Below, piece after piece: positions 9,143-18,946 of a DNA stretch of 62,802 nt. The notes under the pieces were generated by a model. The model ran no database searches. It saw nothing but the letters and a program-made list of their open reading frames with translations, and was not told where the DNA came from. The stretch is from an uncultured Pelagibacteraceae bacterium (GTDB lineage Bacteria > Pseudomonadota > Alphaproteobacteria > Pelagibacterales > Pelagibacteraceae), in NCBI GenBank assembly GCA_902564245.1, contig CACFAF010000005.1:1-62802 (forward strand), given 5' to 3'. Positions within the stretch are counted from its first letter, which is position 1. The number at the start of each line of letters is the position of its first letter. The translations under genes and the position numbers were made by a program.

Positions 9143-9760
9143 TTATCTTGAGTAGTATTCAATCACAAGATTAGGTTCCATAACAACTGGGTAAGGAACT
9201 TCTTCAAATTTAGGAGTTCTAACAAATTTTACTTTTTTATTTTTTTCATCAAGCTGAATATATTCAGGTGTTTCTCTCTCTTTATTTGCTAAAGCAATAT
9301 CAATAAAAGCTAATTGTTTTGATTTATCTCTTATTTCAATAGTATCCTCTTCTTTAAGGACATAGCTAGCAATATTAACTTTTTTTCCATTAACTTTTAC
9401 ATGGCCGTGGTTAATCAATTGTCGTGCAGAAAATATTGTTGATGAAAATTTTGCTCTATAAACAACTGCATCTAATCTTTTCTCTAAAAGTCCAATTAAA
9501 TTTTCACCAGTATCACCTTTTAACATTACAGCTTTTTTATAAATATTTCGAAACTGTCTCTCATTAATATTTCCATAATAAGCTTTTAATTTTTGTTTTG
9601 CTTGTAATTGAATGCCGTAGTCAGAAGGTTTTGCGGATTTAGTTTGGCCATGTTGTCCTGGAGGATATGCTCTAGAATTAAATGGGCTCTTCGGTCTACC
9701 CCATAGATTGACTTTTAATCTTCTGTCTACTTTATGTTTAGAATTAAGTCTTTTTGTCAT
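9143..9760 (-). CDS. rpsD: 30S ribosomal protein S4
   Basis: A 205-residue primary 16S rRNA-binding protein of the small subunit. The N-terminal KHKVDRRLK and [10 protein letters not shown] segments and an S4 RNA-binding domain in the central part ([10 protein letters not shown] through [10 protein letters not shown]) are typical. It carries no zinc-binding cysteine cluster at the N-terminus, so it is the C-minus form. It stands apart from other ribosomal genes. About 40 bases separate it from trmJ upstream on the same strand, and the gap is AT-rich with no obvious terminator. Confidence 0.96.
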   Translation of the reverse strand: MTKRLNSKHKVDRRLKVNLWGRPKSPFNSRAYPPGQHGQTKSAKPSDYGIQLQAKQKLKAYYGNINERQFRNIYKKAVMLKGDTGENLIGLLEKRLDAVVYRAKFSSTIFSARQLINHGHVKVNGKKVNIASYVLKEEDTIEIRDKSKQLAFIDIALANKERETPEYIQLDEKNKKVKFVRTPKFEEVPYPVVMEPNLVIEYYSR

Positions 9761-9800
9761 TTAATAAAAGGCTTTATAAACTTACTCATCATTTTGTCAA

Positions 9801-10514
9801 TCAACCTTTTTTTGCTAGATTGGCAAATACACTTGATAATATGCGAGTTTCTTTTTCTGATAACTCCATTCGATAAAAAATACTTCTTAAATTTTCTAAC
9901 ATTATTGGTTTCTTTTCACTCGGTACAAAAAAATTTTGTTGTTCGAGATTTTTTATGCATAGATTGATCATTGATTGAATATCTTTTTTCTTAGCTATTT
10001 TTACCTTATTAGATTTAGAGTATTTTAATGATTTCATTTTAATTAAACTTGATACAAATTGAGCTATTATAATTACACTATGTGAAAGATTTAATGATTT
10101 AAAACTTGGATTTGTTGGAATTTGTAAAGTATAGTTTGCATAACTTATTTCTTTATTAGATAAACCCGAGGCTTCTGATCCAAATAAAAAGGAAACTTTT
10201 TTTTTAAAATCGATTTTTTTCAAATCACTCAACTTTATATGCTTTATATTCTTGTTTCTAAATCTTGCTGTTGTGGCTATTAGGTAATCAGTTTTACTGA
10301 TAGCCTCCTCAAAACTATTAAAGACTTTTGTATTACTGATTATATCTTTTGCTCCCACAGATGTAGCAATAATTTTATCATTTGGAAAAATAGGTTTAGA
10401 ATTTACGACAACTAAATTCTTAAAATTAAAATTTTTAATAGCTCTTGCACATGATCCAATATTTTCAGATAATTGAGGTTTATTTAAAATAAATGAAATA
10501 TTATTGAATGACAT
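9801..10514 (-). CDS. trmJ: tRNA (cytidine/uridine-2'-O-)-methyltransferase, TrmJ-like SPOUT enzyme
   Basis: A 237-residue SpoU-family methyltransferase. The three family motifs are present: PQLSENIGSCARA (13-25), FGSEASGLSN (111-120) and IPTNPSFKSLNLSHSV (132-147). TrmJ methylates the ribose of tRNA position 32; that assignment comes from overall similarity and the C-terminal helical extension, so another RNA target is possible. Its start overlaps the stop of the citramalate synthase gene by one base. Confidence 0.85.
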   Translation of the reverse strand: MSFNNISFILNKPQLSENIGSCARAIKNFNFKNLVVVNSKPIFPNDKIIATSVGAKDIISNTKVFNSFEEAISKTDYLIATTARFRNKNIKHIKLSDLKKIDFKKKVSFLFGSEASGLSNKEISYANYTLQIPTNPSFKSLNLSHSVIIIAQFVSSLIKMKSLKYSKSNKVKIAKKKDIQSMINLCIKNLEQQNFFVPSEKKPIMLENLRSIFYRMELSEKETRILSSVFANLAKKG

Positions 10515-12115
10515 TAAATGCTAGCCGGAGCATTATCTTTGAATAATTTATAATCTAAACTATCTACTAAAGCCTTAAAAGAAGCTTCAATAATATTTGT
10601 TGAAACACCTATTGTGAACCAATTTTTTCCTTTTGAGTCAGTGCTTTCTATTGAAACTCTTGTTATCGCTTCAGTTCCAGTGTTTAAAATTCTTACTTTA
10701 TAATCAACTAACTTTAAATCTTTTAAATATTTAGAATACTTTGCTAGTCTATCAACATTGTTTCTAATAGCATTATCAAGAGCATTAACAGGACCATTTC
10801 CTTCACCCTCACATATAATTTTTTCACCATCTACTTCTAAATGAGCTTTTGCTGATGAGATTATTTTTCCTGAAGAATTTTTTTTAACAGTTACATCATA
10901 TTCTTTAATTAAAATATACCTTGGTATTTCACTCATAATTCTTCTAGCCAATAATTCAAAAGAAGCATCAGCACCATCATAACTATAGCCAATAAACTCC
11001 CTATCCTTCACTTCATCTAAAAGTTTTTTAACTTTTGGGTCGTTTTCTTTTATGTCAATTCCAATAGTTTTTAATCTGGATAAAATGTTTGATTTTCCAG
11101 CCTGATCTGAGACAACAATATTTCTTACATTACCAACTTCTTCTGGGTCTATATGTTCGTAAGTTTTTGGATCTTTTTGTACTGCCGAAACATGTAAACC
11201 GCCTTTGTGAGAAAAAGCAGCAGCTCCTACATATGGTAAATGTTTATTTGGTTTTCTATTTAAAATTTCATCTAAAAGCCTTGAACATTGAGTTAAATTT
11301 TTAATATCATTTTTTTTGATATTAATTTGATATTTTTCTGAAAAATCTTTTTTAAGGTAAAAAGTTGGTATTAAAGACATTAAATTTGCGTTACCACATC
11401 TTTCACCTAATCCATTAATAGTTCCTTGAACTTGTCTAACTCCAGCTAATACGGCTGCTAAAGAATTTGATACTGCATTGCCTGTATCGTTGTGTGCATG
11501 AATTCCTAAGTTTTTTCCTGGAACTACTTTAATAACTTCATTTACAATTTTTGTTATTTCGTGAGGTAATGTCCCTCCATTTGTATCACATAATACTATC
11601 CACCTTGCACCACTATCATAGGCAGCTTTAAGACAAGATAATGCATATTTAGAATTTGCTTTATAACCATCAAAAAAATGTTCTGCATCAAACATAAATT
11701 CTTTTTTTTCTTTGACGAATAATTTTGTACTCTCACATATATTTTCTAAGTTTTCTGCGTTAGAAATACCTAGTGCAACATCGACATGAAAATCCCAAGA
11801 TTTACCAACAATGCAGACTGCTTTAGTATTGCTATTTATTAAAGCAGATAATCCAGGATCATTATTTGCACTTCTTCCAGTTTTTTTTGTCATGCCAAAT
11901 GCAGTTAATATTGAATTTTTACATTTTATTTTTTTTTGAAAAAATTCTGTATCTGTTGGGTTAGCACCTGGCCAACCACCTTCAATATAATCGACACCCA
12001 AATTATCTAACGCTTCGGCTATCTTTATCTTATCATCTATAGAAAAATCTACTCCTTGGGTTTGAGCACCATCTCTTAATGTTGTATCAAATATGTATAA
12101 TTTTTCTTTATTCAT
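10514..12115 (-). CDS. cimA: citramalate synthase (LeuA/CimA family)
   Basis: A 533-residue HMGL-like aldol-condensing enzyme with a C-terminal LeuA allosteric domain. DTTLRDGAQTQGV opens the TIM barrel; HAHNDTGNAVSNS provides the metal-binding histidines; NGLGERCGNANL follows. The opening pattern and length match the CimA-type subgroup better than true 2-isopropylmalate synthase. The likely reaction is pyruvate plus acetyl-CoA to citramalate, feeding isoleucine synthesis without threonine deaminase. A homocitrate- or isopropylmalate-type specificity cannot be excluded by eye. It overlaps cysS upstream by four bases. Confidence 0.82.
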   Translation of the reverse strand: MNKEKLYIFDTTLRDGAQTQGVDFSIDDKIKIAEALDNLGVDYIEGGWPGANPTDTEFFQKKIKCKNSILTAFGMTKKTGRSANNDPGLSALINSNTKAVCIVGKSWDFHVDVALGISNAENLENICESTKLFVKEKKEFMFDAEHFFDGYKANSKYALSCLKAAYDSGARWIVLCDTNGGTLPHEITKIVNEVIKVVPGKNLGIHAHNDTGNAVSNSLAAVLAGVRQVQGTINGLGERCGNANLMSLIPTFYLKKDFSEKYQINIKKNDIKNLTQCSRLLDEILNRKPNKHLPYVGAAAFSHKGGLHVSAVQKDPKTYEHIDPEEVGNVRNIVVSDQAGKSNILSRLKTIGIDIKENDPKVKKLLDEVKDREFIGYSYDGADASFELLARRIMSEIPRYILIKEYDVTVKKNSSGKIISSAKAHLEVDGEKIICEGEGNGPVNALDNAIRNNVDRLAKYSKYLKDLKLVDYKVRILNTGTEAITRVSIESTDSKGKNWFTIGVSTNIIEASFKALVDSLDYKLFKDNAPASI

Positions 12116-13473
12116 TTAAATTTCCAAGAAGTTTTACCATCTTTATCTTCTATTAAAACACCTTTGTTTAATAATTCATGTCTAATTTTATCTGAGAGTT
12201 TATAATCTTTATTTTTTCTTGCTTCATCTCTTTCTGTAATTTTTTTTAATATTTCTTCTTCAGATATATCTAATTTTTCTTTTTTAAAATTTAACCACTC
12301 TTCCTTTGTATCAGTAAGTAATCCAATAAAATTACATGCAGTAGTAAAAATTTCTTTATCTTCAATTTTACCATTATTAGCCTTGTCATATAATTTATGA
12401 ATATTCGCAATATATCCTGGCGTATTTAAATCATCATAAAGAGGAACAAGAACCTCTTCAGGAATTAAAACTTTTTTTTTTACATGAACAAAACACTCAT
12501 ACCACTTGTTTAGAATTTTTTGACATTCATCAATTAGTTTTTCATTCCAATCTAAAGGTTGTTTATAATGGGAACTCATCAAAGCTAGTCTTAAAATCTG
12601 ACCATTAATATTATTTTTAAAATCACTTATTTTTAAAATGTTCCCTTGAGATTTTGCCATTTTTTCATTTGACATTGTGATAAAGCCGTTATGTACCCAG
12701 TAGTTTGCAAAGACATCAGAATCATTTGCACATCTCGATTGTGCAATTTCATTTTCATGATGAGGAAATATTAAATCTCTTCCTCCTCCATGGATATCAA
12801 ACTTTTCTCCTAGGTATTTTTTTGACATTACAGAACATTCTAGATGCCACCCTGGCCTACCTTTGCCCCATGGAGAGTCCCAAGATGGTTCATTTTCTTT
12901 AGAAGGCTTCCATAAAACAAAGTCTTCAGGATTTTTTTTATTATCAGATATTTCTACTCTAGAACCAGCGATTAACTCATCTAAATTTTTATTTGAAAGT
13001 TTTCCATAATCTTTAAATTTTTTTACCTCAAAATAAACATGATCACTATTAACATAAGCATATTTTTTTTGAATTAAGTCATCAATCATTTTAACCATAA
13101 GTGGAATATTTTCTGTGGCTTTTGGCTCCTCGTTTGGTTTTTCACATTTTAAATAATCACAATCACTATTGAAGTTTAAAATTATTTTTTTTGTTAAATC
13201 TTCGATAGAAATTTTTTTTTCAAGAGCAGATTGAATAATTTTATCATCAACATCAGTTATATTTCTTATATAAGAAACTGATTTTTTCCCATACTTACAT
13301 TTTAAAACTTTATATAAAATATCAAAAACAACTAAAGGTCTAGCATTACCAATATGTGGGTCGTCATAAACAGTAGGACCACAAACATACATACCTACTT
13401 TATTCTCATTAATGGGAACAAATTTTTCTTTTTTGTTTCCAAGACTATTTGTTAAAAAAATATCTTTATTCAT
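12112..13473 (-). CDS. cysS: cysteinyl-tRNA synthetase
   Basis: A 453-residue class I synthetase. The HIGH-equivalent HIGN is at 40-43, within CGPTVYDDPHIGNARP, and KMSKS-equivalent KMAKS at 271-275. The zinc ligands expected for cysteine discrimination are present: C31, C213, H238 and E242. The C-terminal DALR-like helical region is short, and the KDGKTSWKFK ending is typical. It overlaps cimA downstream, so a translation enzyme and an isoleucine-pathway enzyme are co-transcribed. Confidence 0.97.
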   Translation of the reverse strand: MNKDIFLTNSLGNKKEKFVPINENKVGMYVCGPTVYDDPHIGNARPLVVFDILYKVLKCKYGKKSVSYIRNITDVDDKIIQSALEKKISIEDLTKKIILNFNSDCDYLKCEKPNEEPKATENIPLMVKMIDDLIQKKYAYVNSDHVYFEVKKFKDYGKLSNKNLDELIAGSRVEISDNKKNPEDFVLWKPSKENEPSWDSPWGKGRPGWHLECSVMSKKYLGEKFDIHGGGRDLIFPHHENEIAQSRCANDSDVFANYWVHNGFITMSNEKMAKSQGNILKISDFKNNINGQILRLALMSSHYKQPLDWNEKLIDECQKILNKWYECFVHVKKKVLIPEEVLVPLYDDLNTPGYIANIHKLYDKANNGKIEDKEIFTTACNFIGLLTDTKEEWLNFKKEKLDISEEEILKKITERDEARKNKDYKLSDKIRHELLNKGVLIEDKDGKTSWKFK

Positions 13474-13518
13474 TTTTATAGAAATATACTTTAATTTTAG
13501 ATTTGTTAATCTAATTGA

Positions 13519-14256
13519 TTAGTTGGGAATCTTACAAACTGGAATTGATTCCATTTTATGTAAGTTTAATTTTCTTATTTTTTCGTATTTTTCTCTATTT
13601 TTAGAACTAGGATTCATCATGGCTTCTTCTAATTCATTATATTTTAAACCTAGTTGACCTGTGTCGGTTCTACCATCATCCCATAATCCATCCGTTGGTT
13701 CTGCATTTATTATTTCATCTAAAATTTTCAATTCTTTGCCTAACTCCCAAACTTCAGTTTTATTACAATCTGCAATAGGTGATATATCTACTCCACCATC
13801 TCCATATTTAGTATAAAAACCAACCCCAAAATCTTCAACTTTGTTTCCGGTTCCAACAACAATGCCTTTATTAAATGCTGCCACTTGATAAAGAGTGGTC
13901 ATTCTTAATCTTGCTCTTGAATTAGCCATTCCATGCTCATTATTAAAATTTGATAAGGTAGATTTAAAGCTATTAAACAAATTGTCTAAGTTAATTGTAT
14001 GAGCTTGGACATTTTTAAAATTTTTAAGCAGCCATTCTTGATGCTTTAGGCTTAAATCGTGTTGAGACTTTATTTGGTTAATAGGCATTGATAAAACAAC
14101 AGTTTTTAATCCTGTCATAGCACTTAAGGTGCTTGATACTGATGAATCAATACCTCCAGAGATTCCAATAACTAAAGACTCTGCTTTATTAGGCATATTA
14201 TTGACATAGTCTTTTATCCAGTTGCTTATAAAATTTACTTTTTTAGATGGATCCAT
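13519..14256 (-). CDS. nadE: NAD+ synthase, ammonia-dependent type
   Basis: A 245-residue adenylate-forming enzyme making NAD+ from deamido-NAD+. The PP-loop SGGIDSS is at 33-39, and GTGNKVEDFGVGF with KYGDGGVDISP are the conserved mid-protein motifs. No N-terminal nitrilase/glutaminase domain is present, so it should use free ammonia or an unlinked donor. ATG at 14256 is chosen over an upstream in-frame TTG at 14274, since MDPSKK gives a normal N-terminus. Confidence 0.94.
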   Translation of the reverse strand: MDPSKKVNFISNWIKDYVNNMPNKAESLVIGISGGIDSSVSSTLSAMTGLKTVVLSMPINQIKSQHDLSLKHQEWLLKNFKNVQAHTINLDNLFNSFKSTLSNFNNEHGMANSRARLRMTTLYQVAAFNKGIVVGTGNKVEDFGVGFYTKYGDGGVDISPIADCNKTEVWELGKELKILDEIINAEPTDGLWDDGRTDTGQLGLKYNELEEAMMNPSSKNREKYEKIRKLNLHKMESIPVCKIPN

Positions 14257-14295
14257 AATGAATAAATTAAACAAAATTGTATTTAATACAATTGT

Positions 14296-15675
14296 TTAAG
14301 ATGCCGCTTTAATATTGTTTTTTGAGTAAAGACTGTTCTTTTTAATCTCATCAGAAATCAAAAATGCCATTTCTAATGCTTGATTAGCATTTAGTCTTGG
14401 ATCACAGTGCGTATGATATCTATGAGATAAATCTCTATCAGAAATCTTCTGAGCACCTCCTGTACACTCTGTTACATTTTGACCAGTCATCTCAATGTGT
14501 AAACCTCCAGCATAACTACCTTCACTTTGATGACACGCAAAAACATTCTTAACTTCTTTAACCACATTGTTAAACGGACGGGTCTTATATCCAGTTGTAG
14601 ATTTAATTGTGTTACCATGCATTGGATCACACGACCAGATTACATTTAATCCTTCTTTTTTAATTGCTCTAATTAGTTTTGGTAAAAATTTGCTCACATT
14701 TTCATGTCCAAATCTAGAAATTAAAGTAATTTTACCTTTTTCATTTTCTGGATTGATCTTATTACATAAATTAATTAAATCATCAGCTTTCAATGTTGGT
14801 CCACACTTAATTCCAATTGGATTTTTTATTCCTCTACAAAATTCTACATGACCGCCATCCAACTGTCTTGTTCTATCTCCAATCCATACAAAGTGAGCTG
14901 AAGTATCATGATATTCACCAGTTGTAGAGTCAACTCTAGTCATAGCTTGTTCAAAAGGTAAAAGTAAAGCTTCATGAGAAGTCCAAAAATTTACAGTTTT
15001 TAATCTTCTATTGAAGTCAGAATTAATTCCACATGCGTCCATAAATGCCAAAGCATCTGCTATCTTGTCTTCTAATTCTTTAAATTTTTTTGCTTCTGGA
15101 CTTTTTTTAATAAAACCTAAATTCCATGTATGGACCATTTTTAAATCAGCAAATCCTCCATGAGAAAATGCTCTAATAAGATTTAAAGTAGAAGCTGACT
15201 GAGAATAAGCTTTAAATAATCTTTTTGGATCAGGAACTCTTGCCTTTTCATTAAACTCTATACCATTAATATTATCTCCTAAATAACTAGGGAGCTCTAC
15301 TCCATCCTTTGTTTCAGTTGGTGAACTTCTTGGTTTGGAAAATTGTCCGGCTATTCTTCCAAGTTTTACAACTGGTAATGAAGCTGAATATGTTAACACT
15401 AATGACATTTGCAAAATCAATTTAAATGTATCTCTAATGTTGTCTGGATTAAATTCTGCAAAACTTTCAGCACAATCTCCACCTTGCAGTAAAAATGCTT
15501 TTCCATCTACCACTTCAGCTAATTGGTTCTTTAAGTGTCTAGTTTCACCAGCAAATACTAAAGGTGGAAAATTTTTAATCTTGCCTAGAACCATATCCAG
15601 ATCCTTTTTATTAGGATATTCTGGAATATGTTTAACAGGATAATTTTTCCAACTATTTATTTTCCAATTTTTCAT
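14296..15675 (-). CDS. aroG: 3-deoxy-D-arabino-heptulosonate-7-phosphate synthase, class II
   Basis: A 459-residue plant/mycobacterial-type (class II) DAHP synthase, the entry enzyme of the shikimate pathway. LLQGGDCAESF contains the metal-ligand cysteine C68. RIAGQFSKPRS, FWTSHEALLLP, WIGDRTRQLDGGHVEF and the SHRYHTHCDPRLN tail are characteristic. ATG at 15675 gives MKNWKINSWK; a TTG two codons upstream is also in frame. It is full length. Neighbours are nadE and glmS on the same strand but separated by 39-63 bases, so a separate transcript is possible. Confidence 0.95.
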   Translation of the reverse strand: MKNWKINSWKNYPVKHIPEYPNKKDLDMVLGKIKNFPPLVFAGETRHLKNQLAEVVDGKAFLLQGGDCAESFAEFNPDNIRDTFKLILQMSLVLTYSASLPVVKLGRIAGQFSKPRSSPTETKDGVELPSYLGDNINGIEFNEKARVPDPKRLFKAYSQSASTLNLIRAFSHGGFADLKMVHTWNLGFIKKSPEAKKFKELEDKIADALAFMDACGINSDFNRRLKTVNFWTSHEALLLPFEQAMTRVDSTTGEYHDTSAHFVWIGDRTRQLDGGHVEFCRGIKNPIGIKCGPTLKADDLINLCNKINPENEKGKITLISRFGHENVSKFLPKLIRAIKKEGLNVIWSCDPMHGNTIKSTTGYKTRPFNNVVKEVKNVFACHQSEGSYAGGLHIEMTGQNVTECTGGAQKISDRDLSHRYHTHCDPRLNANQALEMAFLISDEIKKNSLYSKNNIKAAS

Positions 15676-15738
15676 TTTCAACTCAAGGATGTAATATATC
15701 TGAAATCCTAAAAAGTAAAATTATTTTTAAATTATAAT

Positions 15739-17559
15739 TTATTCTACTGTAACAGATTTGGCTAGATTTCTTGGTTTATCAATATCATAGCCTTTTTTTA
15801 GTGCAGAATAATAAGCTAATTTTTGTAAAGGAATAGTTAATAGGAAAGGAAGCAAATCAACATTTGTGTCTTCGACTTCTATAGTTTCCCATATATTTTC
15901 TGAAACTACATCGTCTTTATTCTTATTTGTAATTAATAAAACTTTTGCACCTCTTGCAATAACTTCTTGCATGTTTGATGTTATTTTTGAGTAATAACTA
16001 TCTCTTGGAGCTAGAACTACAACTGGCATACCATTTTCTATTAAAGCTAAAGGACCATGTTTCATTTCTCCAGCAGGATATCCTTCTGCATGGGTGTAAG
16101 AAAGTTCTTTCAATTTTAGTGCACCCTCTAATGCAATTGGATAAGATAATCCTCTTCCTAAAAACATAGAACCTTTAGCTTCAGCAAAAGTGTTAGCTAC
16201 TAATTGAATCTTATTTTGACTCATTATAGTTTTTTCAACTAGATCAGGTAATTGTTTTAAGGATTTAATTTTTTGTATATAATTATCTTTTTTTAGTTCT
16301 TCTCTTAAAAAAGATAATTTTAGAACCAATATATAAAGAACAAGCATTTGTCCAAGAAAAGCTTTTGTAGAAGCAACTCCTATTTCAGGTCCACAATGAA
16401 TTGGCAAAACAAAATTTGAGTCTCTAGCTATAGAGCTTTCAATTACGTTAACAATACTAGCTGTTTTCATCTTATTTTTGTTACATAAATCCAAAGCAGC
16501 ATAAGTGTCAGCCGTCTCTCCAGATTGAGATACAAAAATATATAAATTATCTTTCTTAAATTTATTTTTTCTATATCTAAACTCAGATGCTACATCCACA
16601 TTAACATCTAAATTAGTCATTTCATCAAACCAATATTTGGCTGTAAGACATGAGTTATATGCAGTTCCACAACCTATTAATGTTAAAGAGTTTATTTCTT
16701 CTTTTTTCCATGGGAAATTATAAATATTAATGTCGTTATTTATATTGTCTATATATTCTTTTACACAGTTCTTAATTGTTAATGGTTGTTCTTCAATCTC
16801 TTTTGCCATAAAATGCTTATAATCACCTTTATCATAATTTTTTTCATCAGATGATAATTCTAAAACTTTTTTATTAATTTTTTTTCCTTTTTCATCAAAA
16901 AACTCAACTTGATTTTTTTTTATAATACAAAATTCACCATCATTCAGATAAGATATTTTATTTGTCATTGATTTAAGAGCATAAGAGTCTGATCCTAAAT
17001 AGTTTTCATTTGGTCCATAACCAACTGCTAAAGGAGATCCCCTTCTTGCTCCAATTATTAAATCTGGTTGATCTTTAAAAATAATCCCAAGTGCAAAACT
17101 TCCTTGAAGTTTTCCTAACATTTTTAAAATAGATTTTTTTAAATCATTTTCTTTTAAATATTCTGTAATTAGATGAACTATAACTTCGGTATCTGTCTGA
17201 GATTTAAATATATGGCCTCTTGAAATTAAATATTCTTTTAATTTTGTAGAGTTTTCAATAATACCATTATGTACAACTGAAACTGTTTCTGAAGAATGTG
17301 GATGGGCATTTATTGTACTGGGTATTCCATGTGTTGCCCATCTAACATGGCCTATTCCTATATTGCCTTCAATTTTTTTGTTAATTAAATTTTTTTCTAA
17401 ATTATCAACTCTACCTTCTGACTTTATCTCATTTATAAAACCATTTGATAAGGTTGCTATACCAGCAGAATCATATCCTCTATATTCGAGCTTCTTAAGT
17501 GAATTAATAATCGCTGAAGAAACTGGTTTATTGCTTGTAATACCTATTATACCACACAT
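15739..17559 (-). CDS. glmS: glutamine-fructose-6-phosphate aminotransferase (isomerizing)
   Basis: A 606-residue two-domain enzyme that makes glucosamine-6-phosphate for peptidoglycan and LPS. The N-terminal nucleophile is C2 (MCGIIGI). The glutaminase domain includes GHVRWATHG; two SIS domains follow, with SQSGETADT and ASTKAFLGQ. The C-terminus ends KPRNLAKSVTVE as in all GlmS. It lies 6 bases from a GlmU-like acetyltransferase gene that acts two steps later in UDP-GlcNAc synthesis, so the two probably form an operon. No glmS ribozyme-like leader fits in the 6-base gap. Confidence 0.97.
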   Translation of the reverse strand: MCGIIGITSNKPVSSAIINSLKKLEYRGYDSAGIATLSNGFINEIKSEGRVDNLEKNLINKKIEGNIGIGHVRWATHGIPSTINAHPHSSETVSVVHNGIIENSTKLKEYLISRGHIFKSQTDTEVIVHLITEYLKENDLKKSILKMLGKLQGSFALGIIFKDQPDLIIGARRGSPLAVGYGPNENYLGSDSYALKSMTNKISYLNDGEFCIIKKNQVEFFDEKGKKINKKVLELSSDEKNYDKGDYKHFMAKEIEEQPLTIKNCVKEYIDNINNDINIYNFPWKKEEINSLTLIGCGTAYNSCLTAKYWFDEMTNLDVNVDVASEFRYRKNKFKKDNLYIFVSQSGETADTYAALDLCNKNKMKTASIVNVIESSIARDSNFVLPIHCGPEIGVASTKAFLGQMLVLYILVLKLSFLREELKKDNYIQKIKSLKQLPDLVEKTIMSQNKIQLVANTFAEAKGSMFLGRGLSYPIALEGALKLKELSYTHAEGYPAGEMKHGPLALIENGMPVVVLAPRDSYYSKITSNMQEVIARGAKVLLITNKNKDDVVSENIWETIEVEDTNVDLLPFLLTIPLQKLAYYSALKKGYDIDKPRNLAKSVTVE

Positions 17560-17565
17560 AAATTA

Positions 17566-18186
17566 TTATTTTTTTCTTTTGTAATGATTGATATTTATTT
17601 GTTCTGATCTGGTTAATGCTAATGATTTTTTCTTAACATTTTTTGTAATCACAGAACCAGCTCCGACATAACTATTTTCATTTATAGTAATAGGAGCAAC
17701 TAAAGATGAATTTGATCCAATAAAAACATTATTTTTAATTTTAGTTTTATTTTTCTTAATGCCATCATAATTACAAGTAATTGTTCCGGCTCCAATATTA
17801 ACTGAGCTACCTAATAAACTATCGCCTATATATGATAAGTGATTAATTTTTGATTTTTCTCCTACTACACTTTTTTTAACTTCTACAAAATTACCAACTC
17901 TTGAACCTTTCTTTAAAATAGTGCCTGGTCTAATTCTAGCATAAGGTCCTATTGTAACTTCATTTTCTATTTTGCAGTTTTCTAAATATGAAAATGAGTT
18001 TATTTTTACATTATTCCCTATCCTAACCTTAGGACCAAAAACTACATAAGGTTCTATAATTACATTTTTTCCAATTCTAGTATCTTTTGAAAAAAAAATA
18101 GTTTCTGGGCCCAGCATTTTTACTCCATTCTTAATAAATTTATTTCTAAATTTCTCTTGAATTTTTTGTGAATTTATTTGTTTCAT
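17566..18186 (-). CDS. stand-alone GlmU-type glucosamine-1-phosphate N-acetyltransferase domain
   Basis: A 206-residue left-handed beta-helix protein matching only the C-terminal half of GlmU. Hexapeptide repeats run through IGKNVIIEPYVVFGP onward. Then come RIRPGTIL, HLSYIGDSLLG and NIGAGTITCNYDGIKK, the acetyl-CoA/GlcN-1-P site, ending in an SEQININHYKRKK tail like that of GlmU. The N-terminal pyrophosphorylase domain (about 230 residues) is missing. The upstream DNA goes directly into a divergent gene, so this is not a recent truncation within view. Next to glmS it should supply GlcNAc-1-P; the uridylyltransferase must be encoded elsewhere. Confidence 0.82.
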   Translation of the reverse strand: MKQINSQKIQEKFRNKFIKNGVKMLGPETIFFSKDTRIGKNVIIEPYVVFGPKVRIGNNVKINSFSYLENCKIENEVTIGPYARIRPGTILKKGSRVGNFVEVKKSVVGEKSKINHLSYIGDSLLGSSVNIGAGTITCNYDGIKKNKTKIKNNVFIGSNSSLVAPITINENSYVGAGSVITKNVKKKSLALTRSEQININHYKRKK

Positions 18187-18256
18187 TTAGAAAAATCTTT
18201 ATAGTATGTATAACGTAACCTTAATTCACAAAATATTTCTTAAAAATACTTTAAAA

Positions 18257-18946
18257 ATGACTCAAAAATATACAATTTTATTTGATCTAGACGGTACTTT
18301 AGTTGATACAGCTCCAGATCTAATGAATGCTCATAATCATGTAATGAAAAAATTTGGTTACAAAACAAAATCAACAGATGACATTAGACAATTAGTTGGA
18401 AAAGGAGCAAAGTCTTTAATAGGTAGATCTGTTTGGGGTCAAGCAAAAAAAGAATTTTCTCAAATAAAAGATAAAAAAATAACTGATCAGATGGTGAAAG
18501 AATTTATCAATTTCTATGCACAAAATATTATCAAAGAAAGTACACTAAATAATGGTGTAAAAGATTTTCTTATCTGGTGTAAAAAAGAAAATATTTCTAT
18601 GGCTGTGTGTACAAATAAACAAGAACATCTAGCAATTGACCTTTTGAAAAAAATTGGAATTTATGATTATTTTGAGTACGTAGCAGGATCAAATACTTTT
18701 AATTTTTGTAAACCTGATCCGAGACATTTAACAAGTATAATTGAAATTTTAAATGGCGATATTAAAAAAACTTTAATGATAGGTGATAGTGAAACAGATG
18801 CCAAAGCTTCCAAAGATGCTGCTATACCAATGATATTAATTGAAAATGGATATACCGAAAAAAAAAGTAATGAAATTTATCACAGTCATTTAATAAAAGA
18901 TTTTATTGGATTAGAAAAAATAATTATTAAATATATAAATGATTGA
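18257..18946 (+). CDS. gph: phosphoglycolate phosphatase-like HAD hydrolase
   Basis: A 230-residue HAD-superfamily phosphatase. The nucleophile and acid/base aspartates D10 and D12 lie in FDLDGTLVDTAPDLM. Motif II is in VCTNKQ, and the metal-binding motif MIGDSETDAKAS is near the C-terminus. Length and the helical cap match Gph, which clears 2-phosphoglycolate; HADs are broad, so substrate is provisional. ATG at 18257 is preferred over an in-frame upstream start at 18206 that would add an unrelated 17-residue leader. It overlaps the LysE-type gene by 8 bases. Confidence 0.82.
   Translation: MTQKYTILFDLDGTLVDTAPDLMNAHNHVMKKFGYKTKSTDDIRQLVGKGAKSLIGRSVWGQAKKEFSQIKDKKITDQMVKEFINFYAQNIIKESTLNNGVKDFLIWCKKENISMAVCTNKQEHLAIDLLKKIGIYDYFEYVAGSNTFNFCKPDPRHLTSIIEILNGDIKKTLMIGDSETDAKASKDAAIPMILIENGYTEKKSNEIYHSHLIKDFIGLEKIIIKYIND

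Noticed and set aside
13497-13514. 7-bp hairpin after nadE (TTAGATT-TGTT-AATCTAA)
   Set aside because: Short, all AT-rich and without a following T-run on the minus strand; not convincing as a terminator.
15682-15738. Searched for a riboswitch or leader between glmS and the DAHP synthase gene
   Set aside because: The gap is only 57 bases, AT-rich and without a stable fold.
18187-18256. Possible remnant of the GlmU pyrophosphorylase domain upstream of the acetyltransferase half
   Set aside because: The 70 bases before the next gene contain no sugar-nucleotide pyrophosphorylase motif in any frame, so there is no sign of a recent frameshift or truncation.
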